Origin: Vicugna pacos
Lineage: Eukaryota > Chordata > Mammalia > Artiodactyla > Camelidae
DNA: 64,000 bases
Assembly (NCBI RefSeq): GCF_048564905.1
Contig: NW_027328739.1
Span: 2,356,001 to 2,420,000, forward strand
Reading direction: 5' to 3'
Shown one piece after another: positions 49,268 through 63,494 of this stretch. The stretch's first letter is position 1. Each line of letters starts with the position of its first letter. Both the position numbers and the translations under genes were made by a program. The notes beneath the pieces were generated by a model. It was not told the DNA's origin. It saw only the letters and a list, made by a program, of their open reading frames with translations, and made no database searches.

Positions 49268-52200
49268 CACTTGTTCTGGATAGCGTTTTGCAGACTAGTT
49301 GTTTGAAAGCTTATCTTTTGCGCCTTCAATATCTTTGGAACTGAAAATGGTACTTCCTGTTTCTTTTACTGTTCTTCTTCATCTCTACTGGTCAGGTAAT
49401 ATCAGGTATCTAATGTAGACTTCTAGGGCTTTGTTAATTGAAAATTTTAGACTCTTGTCTCTACGCAATTCCATGGGATTTCTGTGAGGACAATTTCTCC
49501 TAGGCATTGATGCCATAACCTGTACCTGTGTGTGTTGTTTGGTATATCTCCAATTGCTGGTGTTGCATTAGTTGTGATGAACAACCCATTCTACTTCGAT
49601 TAGCATAACTTCATTTTGATTATACTTATCTCACACTTCTGAAAGTGCACAGGACACTTCCTCTTGTGGAAATGAAGCTTCTAAAAGTTCTCAGCTCTGC
49701 ATTCTTCTCTATGTCATTTTGGAGTGTTTCCAAAACAGCAAACTGAGAGTGCTCTTCTGCTTTTTATTGCCACGGGAATGTCCCAATGAAATCAGTTCTT
49801 TCCAGAGCTTCTCTGTCTACAGAAACAGCAGTGGAAGCATATCTATGGATGTCACATATCAGGGCCTGCTGGAATGATCCCGCAGACCTTCCTTGTTGTC
49901 CTAGGTGCCGTACCGTGCCGGTGCCATCCAAAATGTAGCATCCGCTTTTGGAAGATAGTGCTGAAGGGAATGCTTCCTCTTCTCGCGCTGTGGACTTGGA
50001 CCACTCTTCCTTGTCCTCTCATCCTTGTGGCACGGGTGCACGAAGGCAACCACAGAGTTGTTGCGCATCCTGTGACTCAAACCAAACCATAATCCCAGCC
50101 CAGGTTATGAATGTAGCATATCCTAAGGCTTTTCATTCTGATTTCAAATTCAAGGCCCCCTGGATCCCTCAGACCAGATGCACGATATCTCTGATTCAGC
50201 CCCACACGTGCTCTATTGGCAAAATTCCCAATTGGTCCCTGGTCCTGCAGATGTACTGGGTGTGGCCATGGGACATATCGGTAATCGCAACCGCGCGACC
50301 AGTGTGGTTGATTTATTATCGGTACACAGTTCGGTTTGCTCTCTTGATTCGACCCACCACATCCCACAACGCACTCCAGATCCCTGAGACTCAGCGTGTG
50401 CCATCATCCGTAGCTCTATGCCTCACTGACCGTTGCCTCTGCTACCTCAAATTTGGCAGCTGGGATCTTGGTCTCAGAATTAACTGTGGGGATATTTTGC
50501 GCTGGTTTCTTTGAGTTCTCTCAGCCAAGCATCTGCTGTGCACTCTTGTAAATCTCAGCACATCACCTTCAAACCCATGTCTCCTGTCCGCTTGAGAGTG
50601 TGCGTCCAAGTTAAACAGAGTTTCACCCTCGTTGCTCCATCACCAGGGGTCCGAACCTGCACTGGTTTCCATTCCCTGCTTTGCATTCTCCTGCTTCCAG
50701 GTGTCCTGAGGCCTCATCCTGTCTTTGGGAGTAACAGACCTCTCTTCGGCCAGTGTCCTATGCTAAGGGCTGGGTGAGTGGATGTTTCCATTGCTCTGTA
50801 CATGGGAGCGAGTGAGTGCAGGTTGCACTTCTTCTCTGCCAACTGGGCATCGATGAATCAACACTATCCAGATACATTTCACAGAAATGTGATATTTGCT
50901 TAGCTCTTTGTTTCTATACAGCCATGGTGGGAGGGATTGTCCGAAGACAACTCTTTTGACATTGTGTTGATATCCCATTTGCAGTCTTTAAGAAGTTTAA
51001 CAGAACTCCTTTACATGTTTTGGGAGTTATACGAAAATGGAGTTATTTTTTGAAACACACTCAATCGACCTAGAAGCCAGACTTGTCAATTTTGGTAACA
51101 TTGTGTCAGCTCTACGGAAAAGCTAGACAGATAGAATGCAAACTAGCAGTCCAAACTGTTCAAGGGGTCATGTCAGCTCTTTAAGGTTGAAGCCTCCGAA
51201 ACCAACAGGAACCATGAAATAACTTTTGGAAACATGGAATAACCCCCAACCTTGGATACACTTGTGCATGTGGTGCCCTGTATCCCAATGACACCTACTG
51301 GCCAATGTTGGCATTTCAAGGGGTAACATCCCTCTCTAGGAAAATACAAGAGGAAACAAACCAAATATATACATTTAGGTTTGAATCCAAAAGCACCTAG
51401 AGGCATTCTAGCTAGGAGAATCCTGCTGCAGTTATGCTAGTCTATTGAGAACCAGGTGTTTTTCTATCAGTGTTGAGCACGCTTAATCATCCGATCCTGT
51501 AGTTTAAAGCCATTTAACGCAACCAAGTCTGCACCCCCATGATATAGTGCCCCCGGGGGCTTGACTCAAGTGAAAGACGATCCACATAAGCTGTGTCTTT
51601 AATGTCATTGGCGACTTTTACAGTTCAGTTCACTTTCTGACTTGTACTATTTACCTTCACTGTCTTGAAAAACTGAAGCCTAATACAGATTCATGTTCAG
51701 TCAAAGATTCCCCTCACTTACCACACTCCCTTCACCCCAGGGAAGACAGAAACACAACATTTGCTGAATCTAGCGGAAGGACATCGTTTCTAGGTGTGAG
51801 CTAAGTATTCAATTTTATCTATTTCAGCCGAGACTATTTGACCTTTAAGGTGTTCACTGTTGTTCACAGAGAGTGAAGCTGGAGGAACTCTGATTCTACG
51901 AGGGGCTTGCTCTTCTCGTAATGGCTTCATTGCAGCTCAGGTACTGATCCTTCAAAATGGATGCCTGAGTGGAGGGGAGGCAAGGGCAAGTGCTCACTAG
52001 CTAGGCCCAAACCTGGGAAAAGGCTTACCTGGGCTTGTTGAATTTTGGTCTGAATGGCTTGGGAATGCCCCTTGGGACGTGTGGATTCTCACGACCTCTT
52101 CCAAGAACAGGAGCGTTTTGATCATCTCTGCCATTTCTTCTCCTTCAGACGTCAGGGACCTTGGACCCGTTCTTGGAGAAGAGAATTGAGGAACTTCCTC

Positions 52201-52689
52201 AAGTCCACGTTGGCACTCCGTATGTTTCTGCCTGTATCAGTGAGTTTCAATATGTCTCATGAATGTCTTTTGAGCCTGGTATCCTCTACAGCTGTCTCCA
52301 CGCCAGTATTCTCCATTGTAGCAGAACATCTCTCATCCATGTGTTCGCATCTCTCCTCAATCCGTGCAGCCAGCTTATCGGCCAGCTTCTCTTCGTGTCT
52401 CCCCTAAAGTCGACTTCACCAGGACTGGGCAAGTCTGAAAGTACCTCGGAGCCTGACCAGTAAGCTGATGACAGGCAGATCTTCCACTGTCTGCCCTTTC
52501 AGGTTCTGGAAACTGACCTGTGACCTCAGGTCTTTGGGCAGCAGCAGTATCTCGAACTTACACAGCTTCCCGGACCAAACACCTAAGCCAAGCTCCACAG
52601 AGGGCGGCAGCCCCTCCATCACACTGATCCACCCACAGAACTCTGCCCGGTTACCTAGGATCCAACAGCCACAACAAGCCTCGCGGTAA

Positions 52690-52860
52690 ACACCAACATT
52701 CCACCTGGAATCCAACCGCTAACTGCCATCCCCAATGGCTGCTGCATCTTGTCAGTGTTGGGGGAGGGGCTGCATCCGACGAGAGGTTCCTAAGGTAAAT
52801 GTGATTCTACCCACTAGCGTCCCATGGGCCTTTCTTCTTCCCTCTTTCCTTTTGTTCAGA
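52690..52860 (+). promoter_or_regulatory. Invariant core (unit 10)
   Basis: B copy, unchanged. Confidence 0.4.
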
Positions 52861-53767
52861 GCTCTATGCACCGTACCAATGGAGGGAAGTGTGTCCCTTT
52901 TCAGTTGATGGTTTCACACGTCTTTAAACTTTCTAACAGTTCACAGTACACAGGGACCCACTAAAGGAGACTTATGTTCCTATAATATCCGTACACCCGG
53001 AATACATATGCGTCGCCTGATTTCTGCTGAAACACCCACACTCTCAGGACATGGATCCATTGGATTCATGGGGGCTGAAATTCCAAGAAATGAAACCAAC
53101 CCCAATGTGCACTTTGCTGTCGGTCTCTTTTGCACTTAGTACACTTTGGCAGAGCTACTTGCCTTTGTTATAGGCTTCTTACATTTCTTCTCTACGAAGC
53201 CTAGAATATGGCATTTCTTCCTCCTGTTGGAAGACATACAAGTCTACATCACGGACTAGGAAACCATTTGATTCCAAATCGGCATTAGTGTTAGGTCACG
53301 ATATGCTCTTATGAATCAAAATTTACGAATATGAATGCACGCTTCTGATTTCCGAATACAAGTGTGCTGAGTACATGCAAGCCACGATACTGGGTCGATG
53401 CGTTCTGAATGACCCTTGACCTCACCTTGAGTATTTTCTTTTGAATAATCATGGTTCCCTTTGTATATGTCAGCCAACCATACCATTTTGGTGCTTGTTT
53501 GTTGGTTTGATTCTTTGTTGGTCTTCTTCTCGCTTGTTTTGCAAACACGTCAGGCCATGCATCTCTCCTTTCGCTTCAAACAGAGTCAAATAAGCTGATT
53601 CACTTAAGAGAGTGCTTCCAATCACCTATGATTTCCTGCTTCCCTCTCCCATCTTTAGGGTTTTGATGTCCTCCTTAAGTTCTTCTTCTTTCTTCTCTGC
53701 CACACATGCTCTTCTTGCATTTCCAAAAATGGTTTCTTCTTTCCATTCCATCCTGCTGCTTTTCTAT

Positions 53768-54564
53768 TCAGGGGAGTTTTCTCAACCTTTCTTTTAGAAA
53801 AACTTTTGAACTGCTGAATTCTTTTAAGATTTGCCGGTCTGTAGAATTCTCTAGCTCTGCCGTTATTTGGAATGGTGTTCATGTGGCATAGGCTACCCTA
53901 GGTGGCAGCATTTGGCCATTCAGGATATGGTCTGTGTCCTGGCACTCCTCCCTGTCCTGCAATATTGCTGCCGAGATATCAGCTGAAACCCCTCTGGAGG
54001 TTTCCTTGTGACTATGTTGTTTCCTCCAGGTGCATTTTAAATCACTCGGATATTCGTGAACTTTGTTGATTTGAATCATACAGCTGCTGGTAGGTCTATT
54101 GGGATTCCACCTCCTTCGGATGCTGTGTAATTCCTGAATTCGCATAGATGATTCTTTCTTGGCTTTCAGCAAGTTTCAGTCTGATTTTTCTACAGATAAA
54201 TTTTCAGACACTTTTTGTTTCTTTATCTCTTGCTTTTCCATCTGGGACTCATGATTTCTATTCTTTCATGCCCTGTCTTAAACCAGGGTTCAACTGCAAT
54301 GTTTTCATTTGTTTGCACTTGCTTTCCTATGTCTGCTTCTGACCGAGGTTTTTCTCTTCCCCTGTCTTCACAGTCATTCACGCGTCCCTCTGCATTATCT
54401 AGTCTGCTAAGGACTGAATTCTAGCCCTGATATTATCACAACCATTGAGTTTCCTGATATTTTTGGCTCGTGTTGAGACTTTCTCTTCCCCTTTTCTGGT
54501 ATTCTGCCTTTTGTGATTCTGAGACACTGGTGTTCTTCAGTGTTTTCCTGACCTTCATTTTCAA
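53768..54564 (-). mobile_element. Decayed LINE-1 ORF1 (unit 11, B type)
   Basis: As unit 10, with A-like bases at about 54218 and aaaccaggg near 54280. Confidence 0.82.
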
Positions 54565-57500
54565 CACTTGTTCTGGATAGCGTTTTGCAGACTAGTTGTT
54601 TGAAAGCTTATCTTTTGCGCCTTCAATATCTTTGGAACTGAAAATGGTACTTCCTGTTTCTTTTACTGTTCTTCTTCATCTCTACTGGTCAGGTAATATC
54701 AGGTATCTAATGTAGACTTCTAGGGCTTTGTTAATTGAAAATTTTAGACTCTTGTCTCTACGCAATTCCATGGGATTTCTGTGAGGACAATTTCTCCTAG
54801 GCATTGATGCCATAACCTGTACCTGTGTGTGTTGTTTGGTATATCTCCAATTGCTGGTGTTGCATTAGTTGTGATGAACAACCCATTCTACTTCGATTAG
54901 CATAACTTCATTTTGATTATACTTATCTCACACTTCTGAAAGTGCACAGGACACTTCCTCTTGTGGAAATGAAGCTTCTAAAAGTTCTCAGCTCTGCATT
55001 CTTCTCTATGTCATTTTGGAGTGTTTCCAAAACAGCAAACTGAGAGTGCTCTTCTGCTTTTTATTGCCACGGGAATGTCCCAATGAAATCAGTTCTTTCC
55101 AGAGCTTCTCTGTCTACAGAAACAGCAGTGGAAGCATATCTATGGATGTCACATATCAGGGCCTGCTGGAATGATCCCGCAGACCTTCCTTGTTGTCCTA
55201 GGTGCCATACCGTGCCGGTGCCATCCAAAATGTAGCATCCGCTTTTGGGAGATAGTGCTGAAGGGAATGCTTCCTCTTCTCGCGCTGTGGACTTGGACCA
55301 CTCTTCCTTGTCCTCTCATCCTTGTGGCACGGGTGCACGAAGGCAACCACAGAGTTGTTGCGCATCCTGTGACTCAAACCAAACCATAATCCCAGCCCAG
55401 GTTATGAATGTAGCATATCCTAAGGCTTTTCATTCTGATTTCAAATTCAAGGCCCCCTGGATCCCTCAGACCAGATGCACGATATCTCTGATTCAGCCCC
55501 ACACGTGCTCTATTGGCAAAATTCCCAATTGGTCCCTGGTCCTGCAGATGTACTGGGTGTGGCCATGGGACATATCGGTAATCGCAACCGCGCGACCAGT
55601 GTGGTTGATTTATTATCGGTACACAGTTCGGTTTGCTCTCTTGATTCGACCCACCACATCCCACAACGCACTCCAGATCCCTGAGACTCAGTGTGTGCCA
55701 TCATCCGTAGCTCTATGCCTCACTGACCGTTGCCTCTGCTACCTCAAATTTGGCAGCTGGGATCTTGGTCTCAGAATTAACTGTGGGGATATTTTGCGCT
55801 GGTTTCTTTGAGTTCTCTCAGCCAAGCATCTGCTGTGCACTCTTGTAAATCTCAGCACATCACCTTCAAACCCATGTCTCCTGTCCGCTTGAGAGTGTGC
55901 GTCCAAGTTAAACAGAGTTTCACCCTCGTTGCTCCATCACCAGGGGTCCGAACCTGCACTGGTTTCCATTCCCTGCTTTGCATTCTCCTGCTTCCAGGTG
56001 TCCTGAGGCCTCATCCTGTCTTTGGGAGTAACAGACCTCTCTTCGGCCAGTGTCCTATGCTAAGGGCTGGGTGAGTGGATGTTTCCATTGCTCTGTACAT
56101 GGGAGCGAGTGAGTGCAGGTTGCACTTCTTCTCTGCCAACTGGGCATCGATGAATCAACACTATCCAGATACATTTCACAGAAATGTGATATTTGCTTAG
56201 CTCTTTGTTTCTATACAGCCGTGGTGGGAGGGATTGTCCGAAGACAACTCTTTTGACATTGTGTTGATATCCCATTTGCAGTCTTTAAGAAGTTTAACAG
56301 AACTCCTTTACATGTTTTGGGAGTTATACGAAAATGGAGTTATTTTTTGAAACACACTCAATCGACCTAGAAGCCAGACTTGTCAATTTTGGTAACATTG
56401 TGTCAGCTCTACGGAAAAGCTAGACAGATAGAATGCAAACTAGCAGTCCAAACTGTTCAAGGGGTCATGTCAGCTCTTTAAGGTTGAAGCCTCCGAAACC
56501 AACAGGAACCATGAAATAACTTTTGGAAACATGGAATACCCCCCAACCTTGGATACACTTGTGCATGTGGTGCCCTGTATCCCAATGACACCTACTGGCC
56601 AATGTTGGCATTTCAAGGGGTAACATCCCTCTCTAGGAAAATACAAGAGGAAACAAACCAAATATATACATTTAGGTTTGAATCCAAAAGCACCTAGAGG
56701 CATTCTAGCTAGGAGAATCCTGCTGCAGTTATGCTAGTCTATTGAGAACCAGGTGTTTTTCTATCAGTGTTGAGAACGCTTAATCATCCGATCCTGTAGT
56801 TTAAAGCCATTTAACGCAACCAAGTCTGCACCCCCATGATATAGTGCCCCCGGGGGCTTGACTCAAGTGAAAGACGATCCACATAAGCTGTGTCTTTAAT
56901 GTCATTGGCGACTTTTACAGTTCAGTTCACTTTCTGACTTGTACTATTTACCTTCACTGTCTTGAAAAACTGAAGCCTAATACAGATTCATGTTCAGTCA
57001 AAGATTCCCCTCACTTACCACACTCCCTTCACCCCAGGGAAGACAGAAACACAACATTTGCTGAATCTAGCGGAAGGACATCGTTTCTAGGTGTGAGCTA
57101 AGTATTCAATTTTATCTATTTCAGCCGAGACTATTTGACCTTTAAGGTGTTCACTGTTGTTCACAGAGAGTGAAGCTGGAGGAACTCTGATTCTACGAGG
57201 GGCTTGCTCTTCTCGTAATGGCTTCATTGCAGCTCAGGTACTGATCCTTCAAAATGGATGCCTGAGTGGAGGGGAGGCAAGGGCAAGTGCTCACTAGCTA
57301 GGCCCAAACCTGGGAAAAGGCTTACCTGGGCTTGTTGAATTTTGGTCTGAATGGCTTGGGAATGCCCCTTGGGACGTGTGGATTCTCACGACCTCTTCCA
57401 AGAACAGGAGCGTTTTGATCATCTCTGCCATTTCTTCTCCTTCAGACGTCAGGGACCTTGGACCCGTTCTTGGAGAAGAGAATTGAGGAACTTCCTCAAG

Positions 57501-57986
57501 TCCACGTTGGCACTCCGTATGTTTCTGCCTGTATCAGTGAGTTTCAATATGTCTCATGAATGTCTTTTGAGCCTGGTATCCTCTACAGCTGTCTCCACGC
57601 CAGTATTCTCCATTGTAGCAGAACATCTCTCATCCATGTGTTCGCATCTCTCCTCAATCCGTGCAGCCAGCTTATCGGCCAGCTTCTCTTCGTGTCTCCC
57701 CTAAAGTCGACTTCACCAGGACTGGGCAAGTCTGAAAGTACCTCGGAGCCTGACCAGTAAGCTGATGACAGGCAGATCTTCCACTGTCTGCCCTTTCAGG
57801 TTCTGGAAACTGACCTGTGACCTCAGGTCTTTGGGCAGCAGCAGTATCTCGAACTTACACAGCTTCCCGGACCAAACACCTAAGCCAAGCTCCACAGAGG
57901 GCGGCAGCCCCTCCATCACACTGATCCACCCACAGAACTCTGCCCGGTTACCTAGGATCCAACAGCCACAACAAGCCTCGCGGTAA

Positions 57987-58157
57987 ACACCAACATTCCA
58001 CCTGGAATCCAACCGCTAACTGCCATCCCCAATGGCTGCTGCATCTTGTCAGTGTTGGGGGAGGGGCTGCATCCGACGAGAGGTTCCTAAGGTAAATGTG
58101 ATTCTACCCACTAGCGTCCCATGGGCCTTTCTTCTTCCCTCTTTCCTTTTGTTCAGA
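57987..58157 (+). promoter_or_regulatory. Invariant core (unit 11)
   Basis: B copy, unchanged. Confidence 0.4.
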
Positions 58158-59064
58158 GCTCTATGCACCGTACCAATGGAGGGAAGTGTGTCCCTTTTCA
58201 GTTGATGGTTTCACACGTCTTTAAACTTTCTAACAGTTCACAGTACACAGGGACCCACTAAAGGAGACTTATGTTCCTATAATATCCGTACACCCGGAAT
58301 ACATATGCGTCGCCTGATTTCTGCTGAAACACCCACACTCTCAGGACATGGATCCATTGGATTCATGGGGGCTGAAATTCCAAGAAATGAAACCAACCCC
58401 AATGTGCACTTTGCTGTCGGTCTCTTTTGCACTTAGTACACTTTGGCAGAGCTACTTGCCTTTGTTATAGGCTTCTTACATTTCTTCTCTACGAAGCCTA
58501 GAATATGGCATTCCTTCATCCTGTTGGAAGACATACAAGTCTACATCACGGACTAGGAAACCATTTGATTCCAAATCGGCATTAGTGTTAGGTCACGATA
58601 TGCTCTTATGAATCAAAATTTACGAATATGAATGCACGCTTCTGATTTCCGAATACAAGTGTGCTGAGTACATGCAAGCCACGATACTGGGTCGATGCGT
58701 TCTGAATGACCCTTGACCTCACCTTGAGTATTTTCTTTTGAATAATCATGGTTCCCTTTGTATATGTCAGCCAACCATACCATTTTGGTGCTTGTTTGTT
58801 GGTTTGATTCTTTGTTGGTCTTCTTCTCGCTTGTTTTGCAAACACGTCAGGCCATGCATCTCTCCTTTCGCTTCAAACAGAGTCAAATAAGCTGATTCAC
58901 TTAAGAGAGTGCTTCCAATCACCTATGATTTCCTGCTTCCCTCTCCCATCTTTAGGGTTTTGATGTCCTCCTTAAGTTCTTCTTCTTTCTTCTCTGCCAC
59001 ACATGCTCTTCTTGCATTTCCAATAATGGTTTCTTCTTTCCATTCCATCCTGCTGCTTTTCTAT

Positions 59065-59858
59065 TCAGGGGAGTTTTCTCAACCTTTCTTTTAGAAAAAC
59101 TTTTGAACTGCTGAATTCTTTTAGATTTGCCGGTCTGTAGAATTCTCTAGCTCTGCCGTTATTTGGAATGGTGTTCATGTGGCATAGGCTACCCTAGGTG
59201 GCAGCATTTGGCCATTCAGGATATGGTCTGTGTCCTGGCACTCCTCCCTGTCCTGCAATATTGCTGCCGAGATATCAGCTGAAACCCCTCTGGAGGTTTC
59301 CTTGTGACTATGTTGTTTCCTCCAGGTGCATTTTAAATCACTCGGATATTCGTGAACTTTGTTGATTTGAATCATACAGCTGCTGGTAGGTCTATTGGGA
59401 TTCCACCTCCTTCGGATGCTGTGTAATTCCTGAATTCGCATAGATGATACTTTCTTGGCTTTCAGCAAGTTTCAGTCTGATTTTTCTACAGATAAATTTT
59501 CAGACACTTTGTCTCTTTATCTCTTGCTTTTCCATCTGGGACTCATGATTTCTATTCTTTCATGCCCTGTCTTAACCCAGGGTTCAACTGCAATGTTTTC
59601 ATTTGTTTGCACTTGCTTTCCTATGTCTGCTTCTGACCGAGGTTTTTCTCTTCCCCTGTCTTCACAGTCATTCACGCGTCCCTCTGCATTATCTAGTCTG
59701 CTAAGGACTGAATTCTAGCCCTGATATTATCACAACCATTGAGTTTCCTGATATTTTTGGCTCGTGTTGAGACTTTCTCTTCCCCTTTTCTGGTATTCTG
59801 CCTTTTGTGATTCTGAGACACTGGTGTTCTTCAGTGTTTTCCTGACCTTCATTTTCAA
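59065..59858 (-). mobile_element. Decayed LINE-1 ORF1 (unit 12, B type)
   Basis: Carries a small deletion in the linker just before the RNA-binding block (about 59508-59515) and the one-base loss near 59122. Confidence 0.82.
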
Positions 59859-62800
59859 CACTTTTTCTGGATAGCGTTTTGCAGACTAGTTGTTTGAAAG
59901 CTTATCTTTTGCGCCTTCAATATCTTTGGAACTGAAAATGGTACTTCCTGTTTCTTTTAATGTTCTTCTTCATCTCTACTGGTCAGGTAATATCAGGTAT
60001 CTAATGTAGACTTCTAGGGCTTTGTTAATTGAAAACTTTAGACTCTTGTCTCTACGCAATTCCATGGGATTTCTGTGAGGACAATTTCTCCTAGGCATTG
60101 ATGCCATAACCTGTACCTGTGTGTGTTGTTTGGTATATCTCCAATTGCTGGTGTTGCATTAGTTGTGATGAACAACCCATACTACTTCGATTAGCATAAC
60201 TTCATTTTGATTATACTTATCTCACACTTCTGAAAGTGCACAGGACACTTCCTCTTGTGGAAATGAAGCTTCTAAAAGTTCTCAGCTCTGCATTCTTCTC
60301 TATGTCATTTTGGAGTGTTTCCAAAACAGCAAACTGAGAGTGCTCTTCTGCTTTTTATTGCCACGGGAATGTCCCAATGAAATCAGTTCTTTCCAGAGCT
60401 TCTCTGTCTACAGAAACAGCAGTGGAAGCATATCTATGGATGTCACATATCAGGGCCTGCTGGAATGATCCCGCAGACCTTCCTTGTTGTCCTAGGTGCC
60501 ATACCGTGCCGGTGCCATCCAAAATGTAGCATCCGCTTTTGGGAGATAGTGCTGAAGGGAATGCTTCCTCTTCTCGCGCTGTGGACTTGGACCACTCTTC
60601 CTTGTCCTCTCATCCTTGTGGCACGGGTGCACGAAGGCAACCACAGAGTTGTTGCGCATCCTGTGACTCAAACCAAACCATAATCCCAGCCCAGGTTATG
60701 AATGTAGCATATCCTAAGGCTTTTCATTCTGATTTCAAATTCAAGGCCCCCTGGATCCCTCAGACCTGATGCACGATATCTCTGATTCAGCCCCACATGT
60801 GTTCTATTGGCAAAATTCCCAATTGGTCCCTGGTCCTGCAGATGTACTGGGTGTGGCCATGGGACATATCGGTAATCGCAACCGCGCGACCAGTGTGGTT
60901 GATTTATTATCGGTACACAGTTCGGTTTGCTCTCTTGATTCGACCCACCACATCCCACAACGCACTCCAGATCCCTGAGACTCAGCGTGTGCCATCATCC
61001 GTAGCTCTATGCCTCACTGACCGTTGCCTCTGCTACCTCAAATTTGGCAGCTGGGATCTTGGTCTCAGAATTAACTGTGGGGATATTTTGCGCTGGTTTC
61101 TTTGAGTTCTCTCAGCCAAGCATCTGCTGTGCACTCTTGTAAATCTCAGCACATCACCTTCAAACCCATGTCTCCTGTCCGCTTGAGAGTGTGCGTCCAA
61201 GTTAAACAGAGTTTCACCCTCGTTGCTCCATCACCAGGGGTCCGAACCTGCACTGGTTTCCATTCCCTGCTTTGCATTCTCCTGCTTCCAGGTGTCCTGA
61301 GGCCTCATCCTGTCTTTGGGAGTAACAGACCTCTCTTCGGCCAGTGTCCTATGCTAAGGGCTGGGTGAGTGGATGTTTCCATTGCTCTGTACATGGGAGC
61401 GAGTGAGTGCAGGTTGCACTTCTTCTCTGCCAACTGGGCATCGATGAATCAACACTATCCAGATACATTTCACAGAAATGTGATATTTGCTTAGCTCTTT
61501 GTTTCTATACAGCCGTGGTGGGAGGGATTGTCCGAAGACAACTCTTTTGACATTGTGTTGATATCCCATTTGCAGTCTTTAAGAAGTTTAACAGAACTCA
61601 TTTACATGTTTTGGGAGTTATACGAAAATGGAGTTATTTTTTGAAACACACTCAATCGACCTAGAAGCCAGACTTGTCAATTTTGGTAACATTGTGTCAG
61701 CTCTACGGAAAAGCTAGACAGATAGAATGCAAACTAGCAGTCCAAACTGTTCAAGGGGTCATGTCAGCTCTTTAAGGTTGAAGCCTCCGAAACCAACAGG
61801 AACCATGAAATAACTTTTGGAAACATGGAATACCCCCCAACCTTGGATACACTTGTGCATGTGGTGCCCTGTATCCCAATGACACCTACTGGCCAATGTT
61901 GGCATTTCAAGGGGTAACATCCCTCTCTAGGAAAATACAAGAGGAAACAAACCAAATATATACATTTAGGTTTGAATCCAAAAGCACCTAGAGGCATTCT
62001 AGCTAGGAGAATCCTGCTGCAGTTATGCTAGTCTATTGAGAACCAGGTGTTTTTCTATCAGTGTTGAGAACGCTTAATCATCCGATCCTGTAGTTTAAAG
62101 CCATTTAACGCAACCAAGTCTGCACCCCCATGATATAGTGCCCCCGGGGGCTTGACTCAAGTGAAAGACGATCCACATAAGCTGTGTCTTTAATGTCATT
62201 GGCGACTTTTACAGTTCAGTTCACTTTCTGACTTGTACTATTTACCTTCACTGTCTTGAAAAACTGAAGCCTAATACAGATTCATGTTCAGTCAAAGATT
62301 CCCCTCACTTACCACACTCCCTTCACCCCAGGGAAGACAGAAACACAACATTTGCTGAATCTAGCGGAAGGACATCGTTTCTAGGTGTGAGCTAAGTATT
62401 CAATTTTATCTATTTCAGCCGAGACTATTTGACCTTTAAGGTGTTCACTGTTGTTCACAGAGAGTGAAGCTGGAGGAACTCTGATTCTACGAGGGGCTTG
62501 CTCTTCTCGTAATGGCTTCATTGCAGCTCAGGTACTGATCCTTCAAAATGGATGCCTGAGTGGAGGGGAGGCAAGGGCAAGTGCTCACTAGCTAGGCCCA
62601 AACCTGGGAAAAGGCTTACCTGGGCTTGTTGAATTTTGGTCTGAATGGCTTGGGAATGCCCCTTGGGACGTGTGGATTCTCACGACCTCTTCCAAGAACA
62701 GGAGCGTTTTGATCATCTCTGCCATTTCTTCTCCTTCAGACGTCAGGGACCTTGGACCCGTTCTTGGAGAAGAGAATTGAGGAACTTCCTCAAGTCCACG

Positions 62801-63280
62801 TTGGCACTCCGTATGTTTCTGCCTGTATCAGTGAGTTTCAATATGTCTCATGAATGTCTTTTGAGCCTGGTATCCTCTACAGCTGTCTCCACGCCAGTAT
62901 TCTCCATTGTAGCAGAACATCTCTCATCCATGTGTTCGCATCTCTCCTCAATCCGTGCAGCCAGCTTATCGGCCAGCTTCTCTTCGTGTCTCCCCTAAAG
63001 TCGACTTCACCAGGACTGGGCAAGTCTGAAAGTACCTCGGAGCCTGACCAGTAAGCTGATGACAGGCAGATCTTCCACTGTCTGCCCTTTCAGGTTCTGG
63101 AAACTGACCTGTGACCTCAGGTCTTTGGGCAGCAGCAGTATCTCGAACTTACACAGCTTCCCGGACCAAACACCTAAGCCAAGCTCCACAGAGGGCGGCA
63201 GCCCCTCCATCACACTGATCCACCCACAGAACTCTGCCCGGTTACCTAGGATCCAACAGCCACAACAAGCCTCGCGGTAA

Positions 63281-63451
63281 ACACCAACATTCCACCTGGA
63301 ATCCAACCGCTAACTGCCATCCCCAATGGCTGCTGCATCTTGTCAGTGTTGGGGGAGGGGCTGCATCCGACGAGAGGTTCCTAAGGTAAATGTGATTCTA
63401 CCCACTAGCGTCCCATGGGCCTTTCTTCTTCCCTCTTTCCTTTTGTTCAGA
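63281..63451 (+). promoter_or_regulatory. Invariant core (unit 12)
   Basis: B copy, unchanged; it is the last core in the window. Confidence 0.4.
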
Positions 63452-63494
63452 GCTCTATGCACCGTACCAATGGAGGGAAGTGTGTCCCTTTTCA

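Larger units (their letters stand above)
47607..52903. repeat. Macrosatellite unit 10 (subfamily B, 5297 bp)
   Basis: B copy that looks transitional: it has inner-block markers (gagcacgc, ataacccccaa) together with the outer-block marker gggctgggtg near 50768. The private variant gccatggtgg lies near 50921. Confidence 0.97.
52904..58200. repeat. Macrosatellite unit 11 (subfamily B, 5297 bp)
   Basis: B copy carrying the outer-block markers gggctgggtg and ataccccccaa, also seen in units 4 and 12. At about 54218 it has the A-like tttgtttcttt in place of the usual B bases. Confidence 0.97.
58201..63494. repeat. Macrosatellite unit 12 (subfamily B, 5294 bp)
   Basis: Shortest full B unit. It differs by a small deletion around 59508-59515 (actttgtctcttt) and has outer-block markers like units 4 and 11. 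A private T at 60767 creates a stop in a plus-strand frame that is open in units 5-11. Confidence 0.97.
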